This document shows positions 55,109 to 64,000 of a stretch of DNA of 64,000 bases, piece by piece. The notes under the pieces are model-generated. The model was given only the letters and a program-made list of their open reading frames with translations. It was not told where the DNA came from and made no database searches. Both the position numbers and the translations under genes were made by a program. Positions within the stretch are counted from its first letter, which is position 1. Each line of letters opens with the position of its first letter. Source of the DNA: Rhipidocladum racemiflorum (taxonomy: Eukaryota; Streptophyta; Magnoliopsida; Poales; Poaceae); the NCBI GenBank assembly GCA_036346355.1, contig CM070571.1:49310293-49374292 (forward strand), in the 5' to 3' direction.

Positions 55109-58100
55109 CTAACTAAGGAATAGGTTCTAAACTCTTTCTTCAAATCCTCTTCTCGCTCCTGTGTTGCTTCACTCTCAAAGCATTGTTGCTCCATTGAACT
55201 CAGAAACGGGTTGACTTATTCCTCGCTTCTCGATCCATGGTGTCAAGAATCTTCGCGAGATGCTCTTTGTAGGTCAAATCTTCTTGCAACTCAATTGACT
55301 CTAGCGGTGTCTGTTCCTCGTGTACTGGAGACACTTCTTCAATCGGGACACGTGGAACACGCCATGCACTCCTCGCTAATGATCATGTAACTCGGTGTAA
55401 GCAACTTCGCCTCTCGGCTCAAAATCTTAATTGGTCCAACATAACGGGTGCAAGTTTCCCTTTGGCATGGAACCTCTTAACTCCCCGAGAGGCGAACTCG
55501 AGGTATACAACGCCTTCTCGTTCAAAACTCAAATCCCGGCGACGATTGTCAAGATAACTCTTACATCGTGATTGGGCTATCTTCAACCTTTCCTAATCAT
55601 GGCAATCTGCTCTTGACTTCTTGAAGAATATCAGGCCGAAGACACGGCGCCACCGGTCTCATTCCGCTTTAATGGCGTCCGACAGTGGTCGACCATACAA
55701 AGGCCTCAAAAGGTGACATCTCAGAACTAGCCTGGTAACTATTATTGTAATCGAACTCGGTATACGGCAAACTCTTATCCCAAGAGGTAGCATAAGCCAA
55801 TGCACACGCTCTTAGCATATCCTCCGTAATCTGATTGACTCTTTCGGCCTGTCCATCCGTCTGTGGATGATAGGTCATCTTGAAGTTCAAACGGGTTCCC
55901 ATGGCTTCATGCAACTTATTCCAGAACCTTGAGGTAAATTGGGTACCTCTATCCGATACAATCCTTTTTGGCACTCCGTGCAAACAGACGATCCTGATCA
56001 TATACAACTCTGCTAATTTATCTCCCGAGTAGGTTGTCTTCACAGGAATAAAATGGGCGACCTTGGTCAAGCGATCCACTATAACCCATATGGAGTCATA
56101 ACCTCCTTGAGTCTTATGCAAACCGGTAATGAAGTCCATTCCGATTTCCTCCCACTTCCACTCAGGTATTTTCAACGGCTGTAGTAATCCTGCTGGTCTC
56201 TGATGCATTGCCTTGACTCTCTGGCATACGTCGCACAATGCAACATGCTCGGCGACTTCACGCTTCATGCTCGGCCACCAGAATCTTTCCTTCAAATCCT
56301 GATACATTTTGGCGCTTCCAGGATGAATTGAATACTTGGAGTCATGGGCTTCTTCTAGAATCAACTGCTTCAGCTCCTTTTTGTTCGGCACACAAATGCG
56401 ATCCTTCATCCATAACGTGCCTTGCTCATCCAACTTGAAGTCCTCTGCCTTGCCTTCCTCCTTGATGGACTTAATCCTGCGGATCTTGTCATCATCCTTC
56501 TGTCCTTCCCGAATCTGATCCTCCAGGGTGGGTTTTACTTCTAATGCAGCCAAGAATCCGCTTAGGTACCACCTCAATCTTCATTCTCTGAAATTCTGGC
56601 ATAGCTCATCCCGAGTCGTGGCTATCAACATATTCACGGTATGGCTTTTCCGACTCAAGGCATCGGCAACTACGCTTGCCTTTCTGGGATGGTAATGGAT
56701 TCCAACATTGTAGTCCTTGATCAACTCTAACCATCTCCTCTCGCCTCATGTTCAGTCCGATTGGGTGAAGATGTACTTAAGACTCTTATGGTCCGTGTAT
56801 ACTTCACATCTGTTTCCAATCAAATAGTGACGCCATAATTTCAAGGCATGCACTACGGCAGCTAACTCTAGGTCATGTGTCGGGTAATTTTCCTCATGTG
56901 ACCTCAATTGTCTTGATGCATAAGCTACCTTTCCATTCTCATCGTGACAAGACACATCCAAGTCCTTGGCGCGATGCATCACAATAGATATCAAAGCTTT
57001 GATTGACGTCCGGTAGGACTAACACCGGCGCTGATGTCAATCGTTTCTTCAGCTCCTGAAAACCTTTCTCACACTCTGGCATCCATGCAAACTTCTTCTC
57101 CTTTTTCAGCAATTGCGTGAGAGGTTTCGCAATTGTCGAAAAGCCTTCAATGAAACGGCGGTAGTAACCTGCCATTCCAAGGAAACTTCGGATCTGGGTC
57201 ACGCCTTCTACGCTCCCAATGTAACACAGCTTCTACCTTGCTTGGGTCTACAGCGACTCCTTCTGCGGTCATTACATGTCCGAGGAACTCCACCTTGTCC
57301 TTCCAAAAATCACACTTGCTGAACTTGGCGAAGAGTTGTTGTTCCCTCAGCTTTTCCAAAACTCGCCTCAAGTGCTCTGCGTGTTCATCCTCTGTCTTGG
57401 AGTAGATTAGGATATCATCTATGAACACAACAACAAACTTATCCAAATATTCCATGAACACCTTATTCATCATATTCATGAAATATGCTGGCGCATTCGT
57501 CGAGACCAAAGGACATAATCAGAAACTCGTAATGTCCATATCTTGACGAGAATGCGGTCTTGAATATCCTCTCGATCGGATCTTCACCGATGGTATCTCG
57601 ATCTTAGATCAATCTTGGAGAAAACTCCGGCTCCTCTCAGCTGATCAAACAGATCATCGATCCTGGGTAGTGGATACTTATTCTTCACGGTGACTTCATT
57701 GAGTGCACGGTAGTCAATGCACATCCTAAAACTCCCATCCTTCTTCTTGACAAACAGAATCGGGCGCCTCTACGATGACTAACCCTGGCCTCGATAAATC
57801 CTTTCTCCATTAATTCTTCAAGTTGCTTTTTCATCTCTACCAATTCTTCGGTGGACATCCGGTAAGGTCTCTTTGCTATTGGCGCTGTACCGGGTACAAG
57901 CTCTATCACAAACTCTATGTCCCTGTCTGGTGGCATACCAGGTAGATCTTCAGGAAAAACATCTGGGTACTCATTCACTACAGAGACATCCTCTATGCTG
58001 ATTGCCTTGGTGCTGTTAACCATCAACTGTCCATCTCTAACGGCAGTAGCTTGAAATTCCACTTTCTTTCCACACGGGCTCTCAACTGCGATAGTCCTTC

Positions 58101-58371
58101 GTCCACAATCCAATACGACCTTGTGCTTGGATAACCAATCCATTCCCAAAATAACATCTAAGGTCTGGGTTTCCAAAATAATAAGGTTCGCTAGGAACTC
58201 TATCCCATCTATTAGTATTCTCACCCCAGAACATCCTACTTTCGTTCGGAGTTCGTAACTGTGGGTTTGAACTAAAAGCATGCACTTAAGCCTTGCAATC
58301 TCCAAATCATTTTTAGCGGCAAAACCTTGTGAAACAAACGAATGTGAAGCTCCAGAATCAAACAGAATCAA
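55109..58371 (-). pseudogene. T5 pol: protease, RT, RNase H, integrase, chromodomain
   Basis: The first frame (58371-57685) holds the protease LFDSGASHSFVSQGF and ILGMDWLSKHK, the PDVFPEDLPGMPP linker and RT entry up to a shift near 57780. RT continues with TNAPAYFMNMMNK and VVFIDDILIYSK (57509-57400). RNase H: RSFLGMAGYYRRFIEG, FDIYCDASRQGLGCVL and VYTDHKSLKYIFTQ (57202-56750). Integrase frame 56577-55669 is open for 302 codons with CDVCQRVKAM, MDFITGL, SDRGTQFTS and DGQAERVNQ, so the zinc site and DDE triad are intact. The chromodomain end (ESEATQEREEDLKKEF) stops near 55109. About six small indels separate the pieces. Confidence 0.85.
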
Positions 58372-59538
58372 GCAGGTGTAATCGAGTTAACAAGTAACTT
58401 ACCCAAAGACCACGTCAGTATTTCAAAGGCATCTGCGGTGACATGGTTGACTCGGCCTCTCACCACGCCTGGGGTGTGGCTCCTGCCGGGCGTCTGCTGG
58501 TGTGAATCCCAGATTGAAGCGGGTGGGGTCACTCTCGCTGTCTTCTTTGGGCAACTATTGGCAAAGTGTCCTGGCTCGTTGCGATTGTAGCAATGCCTCA
58601 CTGCTCTTGCCGATCGCCTGGAGCGGTGTTTCGGCCGGGCTGGGTCCGATAGTTCGATTTACGGGTCTTGGTGCCGTGACGGTGTCCTTGTTGCATTCGT
58701 GGTGGAATCTGAAAAATTGATTTGGCGCAACCCTCAAACGTTGCTGCACTCCTCGACGCGATCCTCGATAAGCTGCATCTCGCGCTTCCTCGTTCTCATC
58801 CAGCTCCTTGCGCTTGTCCTCAAGAATAAGCGCCTTATTCACCAGCCTCTGGAAATCTGGAAAGGTGTGGGTGATCAATCCCACCTGCAATTACGAGTTA
58901 AGTCCCTTCATGAAACGAGACTGCCTGCTTTTATCTGTCGCTACATCCTCAAAGCGTAGCGAGCAAGCCGTGGTGAACTTATTCAGGTATTCGGCCACTG
59001 GCTGATTACCTTGCCTCAGTGCTCTGAACTCCTCCTTCTTGAGATCCATGATTCCTTCAGGCACGTGATACTGACGAAACGCAGCTGTGAACTCCTCCCA
59101 AGTGATATCTTGAGGGTTCTCTTGCGTGGCACAGAAGTTCTCCCACCATTCGGCGGCTGTTCCTTCCAACTGATGAGAAGCGTAGAGTACCTTCTCATTT
59201 CCCATGCATTGAGCAATGTGTAGCTTCCTCTCAATTGACCTTAACCAATCATCGGCCTCCAATGGATTGGCATTCCCAGAGAAAGTGGGTGGATGAGTCC
59301 TCATGAACTCTGACAGTCTTGTATTCTGGCGTTGTCCCTGATTGACTTGATTAGCGGTGGCCTGAGCAGTGACGTGTTGCATCTGTTGCATCATGGCATG
59401 CATCAACTGAGTCTGAGCAGCAAGAAAAGCTCCGAAATTCTGCATATCAACTGGCGGTGCTGGTGCTCCATCATTGGGGTTTTCTGTTGGGCGAGAACCA
59501 CTTCCATTGCCTCCAAGGTTTCCGCGGGTGTTTACCAT
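58372..59538 (-). pseudogene. T5 gag with altered zinc knuckle
   Basis: ATG at 59538 (MVNTRGNLGGNGSGSRP) is chosen because T4 starts at the same place; the frame is open 13 codons further upstream. Open to 58891: Met/Gln-rich segment, then FMRTHPPTFSGNANPLEADD, REF-like gag core (EKVLYASHQLEGTAAEWWE, DITWEEFTAAFRQYH). A frameshift near 58893 moves to the next frame (GLITHTFPDFQRLVNKALI, 58890-58555). The zinc knuckle near 58595 reads CYNRNEPGHFANSC: the second Cys of CCHC is Arg (codon CGC 58583-58581). The 3' end overlaps the protease start. Confidence 0.8.
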
Positions 59539-59903
59539 CTGTCGGTTGCTCCAAGGTTTAGAGATAAGAGGGAACAAGAATAGACAAGTAGTAGAGAAAC
59601 TATGCGGGGAAAAAGTGTAACTCTAAATCCGACTTTATTACTAATAATAATCTTGGTATGGTTGCTTACAATGCCTAAGGGCCTACAACACATACTTCAC
59701 ACTCAAAGAAACAATGAAAACTAACGCCTCTAAAGGGTGACTCTATATTCTATGACGCTGACTGGCCGAAGGAGTCTCACTATAGAACCTACGCCACTCA
59801 TCGAAATCCTCCACGGCCTGGTACGGTCTTTGCGGCATAGGCGCGAAACGATTGCCATGTCCAAAGAATCGTGTCATCTGTGGTAGTCGACGAAGCGGTG
59901 TCC

Positions 59904-60512
59904 TCATCGAGATCCGACTCCTCGGATCTCGCTCGTAGCTCGAGTAATCGGCTGCAGTTCTCGTCCGTACAAAGCCATCTCCAACTCGTCAATCCTTCGC
60001 AGAAGATGAGACACATACTCTTGAGCTTCCCACCATCTCGTTCTTCTTCTTCGCCGTGATCTCCTTGCGGGCCTTCGTAGCTCCTTGCTTGTATCATCGA
60101 GTACATCCTCCTGGGCGACCACAAGTCGTGCCAACTGTGTAACCATGGCATTCTCATCCTGAATCGCCTTCGGGTCAAGAAGGTTATTGCTGCGCGGATG
60201 ATATCGGAACACTGTACTCTCCAATTCTCTGGCGTAGATGCGGGTAATGTGCCGCATTGCTCTTCGTGACGCCTCTTGGATACCCATCTGCGATGTAGAC
60301 CTCTGGCAAAGGTAAATGTATCGGGCGATTGCACTGGCCCTTCTTCCTAGCAGTACCACAATCTTCACGTCACAAGCCTTTATCAATCCTGCTTGTCTGA
60401 TCACTTCCACTTGATATTGGGGCTTCTCAAATTCTCCGAGAGTCTGCAGCATACGCCAAAGTTCCGCGGCGTGACCAACCTCCAAATCGACGTAGTTGAT
60501 CTCTCCCTCCAT
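59904..60512 (-). CDS. T5 accessory ORF upstream of gag, unknown function
   Basis: 202 codons from ATG 60512, about 200 bp after the primer site and about 370 bp before gag. No family recognised. The N-terminus MEGEINYVDLEVGHAAELWR is shared with T4. The middle has QMGIQEASRRAMRHIT and ARELESTVFRYHPRSNN, then a helix-rich part with DELEMALYG. The Arg-rich stretch at about residues 145-160 is doubtful: in T4 the matching bases in another frame read as a Lys/Glu-rich helix that joins the same downstream text. A second frame on the same strand, open from about 59960, ends at TAG 59745-59743 with DEWRRFYSETPS, also found in T4, so the true C-terminus probably lies there. An ORF in this place was, as I recall, described for rice RIRE3/RIRE8. 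Confidence 0.6.
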   Translation of the reverse strand: MEGEINYVDLEVGHAAELWRMLQTLGEFEKPQYQVEVIRQAGLIKACDVKIVVLLGRRASAIARYIYLCQRSTSQMGIQEASRRAMRHITRIYARELESTVFRYHPRSNNLLDPKAIQDENAMVTQLARLVVAQEDVLDDTSKELRRPARRSRRRRRTRWWEAQEYVSHLLRRIDELEMALYGRELQPITRATSEIRGVGSR

Positions 60513-60714
60513 CTGTCACAAGATGCTTACGTAAGAACTCGAAATTTTTAAATCGTGACAAGGTAAGGAAGAAAAAAATTCAGCAAGAGACAAGAAAAGA
60601 GAGAATGGGATAAGTCGAGATGTCCTTTCTTGTCTTGACAATTTTTATCTTTTAGAAAATAGGTTTTATCCTCACTACAACCATTCTAACTATGGGTGAG
60701 CCTACAAATAAGAT

Positions 60715-60726
60715 GGCTCGATACCA
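60715..60726 (-). promoter_or_regulatory. T5 primer binding site
   Basis: Minus strand TGGTATCGAGCC, 4 nt from the LTR end, identical to T4. Confidence 0.7.
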
Positions 60727-61144
60727 CCTCTGTCGGGACCCCGAATGCAAATCCGAACCCTCTGTGTATTCAGCACTAGTCCAGGACGCGCTAGTGCACA
60801 CAGTCTTAACATCGGTAAATATCACAATCATACCATTCGATACCAATAAAGTACTTTAATTAGATAACCAAACTGGTTGCTTGACCTTATGGTCAAGTTA
60901 CAAATATACGCCTCACAAGGCGAAACTTATTAAGAGAGAAATAATAGCAGCGGAAAATAAGATAACATCGTGGCGCCATCCAGTATACCACAGGCAACTG
61001 ACTGGGCTCGCTCCCTAAGTAGACGGTTCCTCTTGGAGCTCCTCCTCCAAAGCTGGTGTAGTCTCCTCTTCAACTGGTGTTGTATTGTGGCAAGGGTGAG
61101 TACTTGGTACTCAGCAAGTCATACACAGAATGCAAGCTAATATA

Positions 61145-61342
61145 CTACATGCATGGCTTGATACAAAGGAATAGCTCAAGGTATATTTGCAGTAAACAGC
61201 ATTTGACAAGTAACATAAGTAGATTCGAAAGCAGTAGAAGCAAGTAAAGCATAACTAACTTTTCAAGGAGTTTAATAAACATCTTTCCCATCCTAATCCA
61301 CATTTCCATCAACATCATTACTAATCCAACCCAACCTTTCAA
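61145..61342 (-). other. LTR-borne short ORF B, T5 5' LTR copy
   Basis: 65 codons, the same translation as 52254-52057. In a genomic transcript starting at the TATA box it would be an upstream ORF in the leader. Confidence 0.25.
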
Positions 61343-61365
61343 GTCTAAGTTATTTTCAAGAAAGT

Positions 61366-61596
61366 CTAACCCTTGACTGTAATTCCTGAGCGATGTCCAA
61401 TACCGCGGACACGGCTATTCGAATAGATTATACACTCTGCAGAGGTTATGCACTTTACCCACAAGATACAGTCAAACACCACTAAGGCGAGTTCCCGTAA
61501 CAAAGTCTTTCGGAAACTTCTAACAATACAAGTGGTCCTCCCCGGTTGTTGCACACTAACCCTTCCCTTAGCTAAGGCGAAGTTTAGGCCAACCAA
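61366..61596 (-). other. LTR-borne short ORF A, T5 5' LTR copy
   Basis: 76 codons, the same translation as 52508-52278. It lies just upstream of ORF B. Confidence 0.25.
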
Positions 61597-63547
61597 CCGT
61601 TAGATGGGTACCTGGCCGCAGCCCCGGTACGCTCCCCCGTACAACTTACACAAAGGGTGTAGTTGACCTCCTGAGGTCCCACAAGTACGTTATTAGCAAC
61701 TTAATCAACTAGGTTCGTCCCATTACAGACATGTGGTTGCACGTTAGACCCAGTTCAAAGGCTTGCAAGGTTAAGTCCTTAGGGTGACCAGGGCAAGACT
61801 ACCTGAAGAACCAAACCAACATTCCCGGTGCCACAACTGGCCCACCTGATCATTCTTGCCACATGCCCCGGTCGAAAACTATTTATCAAACCCCAGTTGA
61901 TTACCATGCACCACGTGCCATCAACATCACATGATACCTTTCCAAAACAGGTTCAATATGTCATTAAGTCAATATTAACGTTTGATTGTCCAAAATCATG
62001 TCATGAGTACGAAAGTGTGTCTAAGCAGTATACTACAACGTTCTACAAACCCATGTTGGCAATTTAGTAATGTCCAACTAGTAATCCACAACTAGGGTGA
62101 CAAGGGGTCATGGCACATATTTAATTAATCAAGGTGTCATACAAAGAATTAGGTATTTATCTAATTACCCATAATTAAGTAAAGCATTTTCTAATTTAAA
62201 CTAGCATGCAATAATTTGAATCAAAATAGGTTTCAAAATGGGATCAACATGGTCAAAGCATAACGTGCCTTCAAAAAGTACTTGTTCTTGGTCTTGAGTT
62301 GGATCCCGAGTCAATACTTCTCCTTCGAATCCTTCCCAAGCACTTCAACGTCTACACGTAAAGCGTGCAAATAGCAATTCACAAATAAACAATAGGCAAA
62401 AGTGTCCAAACATCCAAATAAAATCCATAAACAGAGAGAACATAATTTTATGAATTTTTAGAAACTGAATCGTCAAATTCGGAGTTAAAATGCAAAAGTT
62501 ATAGCATTTTAAAGTTTAAATAATCAATTAAATAATATTACAGAGGAAAACTTTAGTCCAAAAATTAAATAAAATTCATAATTAGGTTGATCTAAATTTT
62601 ATACAAATTTAGAAATTTGAATCACTCAAATCGGAGTTGAAACGCAAAAGTTATAAGCGTTTGAAGTTTGAAACAAAATCTGAAATCATTATTTCGAATT
62701 AATAAATCATTTTCTTTTTCGGAAATTAATTATTGCATAAGCGAAGACACGTGTCGGCCTGTGATTGGTCCACAGCGACCTGCTGACGTCAGCACCAAAC
62801 GGCCTCCACGATGACGTCAGCATGACGTCATCATGCCACGTGGCATGCCCCGGGTGCTGCCACGTGTCTCGGTCCATGGACTGGGTCCACAGGCGGCACG
62901 GGTCCACGGTGGATCCGGTCCATAGTGCACGGTCGCTGACAAGCGGGCCCGCCCTGTCAGTGGCTCGGGCTCACGCCGGCGCGGCGCGGCTAACACGGGG
63001 GCCCCATATGTCAGTGGCGTGCTCCCACGCGCACGGTGCGGCGGCTAGAGCTACGTGGCATGATCCGGGCCGTTGATTTGAAAATCAACGGTCCTGATCG
63101 GATCTGATGACGCACATTTGGGGTGAACGTGGTCAATCTGGACCGTTGGATCTAGATCCAACGGTTGAGATTGATTCGGGAATCACACGTGGTTCTCACC
63201 GTGGGATGACGTGGGCGCAATCCGACGCCGAATCTGGATCGGACGGTTCACGGAGCTCGCTGGGCGGCGATGGCGCGCGGTGGAGCGGAGTGCACCGGAG
63301 ACGGGGACGACGACCAAGGGCGCGACGCTACGGGGCTCCTCCGGCGACGTGCGTGGTCACGATCGAATCGCCCTGGCTCGGGGATCCCGGATCTGGCCTC
63401 CTTCTTCTCGCGACGGCGACGGCGGAAGGTGAGAAAACCAAAGCAAGGCCCTAAGCAACTACGGCGAGCAATCCCGGCAAGCGGCGGCTAGGGTTTAGCG
63501 AGCTAGGCAAAAGCAGCTGGGTCAAGGCGGTCCTCGGCGGGACCGGG

Positions 63548-63556
63548 CTTTAAATA
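63548..63556 (-). promoter_or_regulatory. TATA box of T5 5' LTR
   Basis: TATTTAAAG on the minus strand, the likely start region for T5 genomic RNA. Confidence 0.55.
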
Positions 63557-64000
63557 GCCTCGGCTGCGCTCAATCCAGAATTCCTAACGGATGCGGCGGA
63601 GGACGCGCGGCGCGATCCGATCCGGACTCGGGCGGAGACGACGACCCGCGGCCGTACACGTGTCCGATCAACGGCCACGATTGCCAGGCGCGAACGGGTC
63701 CGAGTCGGACCGGCCGAACGGGCGCGCCAATCCTGACCGTTGGATCTCGATCCAACGGTCGGGATCGATTAGGTTTAGGGCTGGTTTGGTCGAGTCACGT
63801 GGCTCGGGTCGGACTCGAGTCCGACTCGGGTTCCTACTCGGTCGGATGAACAGTAACCGACTCGGTTTGATTTTCCAGCGATTTAATATTCAAATTAATT
63901 CTCAGAAATTCATTTAATTCATTAAAAATAGCAAAAGACTCAGAAAAATTCCAGAAAAATTCTTGAAAATATTTTGGATCATTTTGGACTCAAATAAAAT

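Larger units (their letters stand above)
51641..64000 (-). mobile_element. T5: Tekay/Del-like chromovirus, minus, right LTR cut by window end
   Basis: 3' LTR at left (51641-55071), internal region 55072-60730 with polypurine tract, pol, gag, an upstream ORF and primer site in minus orientation, then the 5' LTR from 60731 past the window end. The two LTRs match closely by eye, with scattered substitutions and small indels, so it is a fairly recent insertion. It is the same family as T4 and better preserved. Confidence 0.9.
60731..64000 (-). repeat. T5 5' LTR, cut by window end
   Basis: Close copy of 51641-55071. The TATA box is at 63556-63548. It carries short ORFs A (61596-61366) and B (61342-61145) with translations identical to the 3' LTR copies. 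Differences from the 3' LTR include an extra segment CAGGCGGCACGGGTCCA near 62890 that is absent at the equivalent place in the left LTR. Confidence 0.9.

Overview
This window is plant nuclear DNA from heterochromatin, very probably a grass (Poaceae; Oryza or a relative is my best guess). The guess rests on element types: Tekay/Del-like chromoviruses with LTRs of about 3.4-4.6 kb that recall rice RIRE3/RIRE8, a short-LTR Reina-like chromovirus, a Tat-lineage Ty3/gypsy element with a second RNase H, a Sirevirus (Ty1/copia) remnant, a PIF/Harbinger transposon and a hAT transposon. I find no host gene, tRNA, rRNA or CRISPR array. Nearly all recognisable coding sequence belongs to transposable elements, and nearly all of it is broken.

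Layout: 1-3883 is the right part of a minus-strand PIF/Harbinger element with a split, damaged transposase and the first 33 codons of a Myb/SANT-like ORF. At 4058 a Reina-like chromovirus (R1) begins. It is split by insertions whose ends and 5-bp target-site duplications (TSDs) can be read: solo LTR T1 (4231-12787, TSD AAGGG, itself holding a deleted Sirevirus), solo LTR C1 (13310-14698, TSD GATTC), solo LTR T2 (17056-21688, minus, TSD AAACC), and solo LTR T3 (23182-43141, minus, TSD GAAGG). T3 is in turn split by a hAT transposon (24118-27753, TSD ACAAAAGG) and by a full-length Tekay-like element T4 (28923-41565, TSD GTCAG). R1 stops at about 43550, where a copia-like fragment starts. That fragment is cut at 44190 by a Tat-lineage element, which is cut directly after its polypurine tract by a second full-length Tekay-like element T5 (51641 to beyond 64000, minus).

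Removing the insertions at their TSDs rejoins the R1 reading frame without a lost or gained base at all three coding insertion points tested (C1, T2, T3). This is strong support for the nesting order. The T-family LTRs share a TATA box about 610 nt from the LTR start, leaving about 2.8 kb of R-U5 that holds palindromic GGATC dyads, TGACGTCA clusters and two recurrent short ORFs.

The least explained feature is an ORF between the primer binding site and gag in T4 and T5 (32614-33330; 59904-60512). From memory, an ORF upstream of gag was reported for rice RIRE3/RIRE8, so it may not be new. Other notable structures are a six-copy 55-bp hairpin-forming repeat in the Tat LTR, a 14-bp GTTAAC-phased array in T2, and a Cys-to-Arg change in the Gag zinc knuckle shared by T4 and T5. 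I found no host-encoded novel system. Many 1-3 bp indels separate T4 from T5 and the two T4 LTRs from each other, so some frameshifts may be consensus errors of a long-read assembly.
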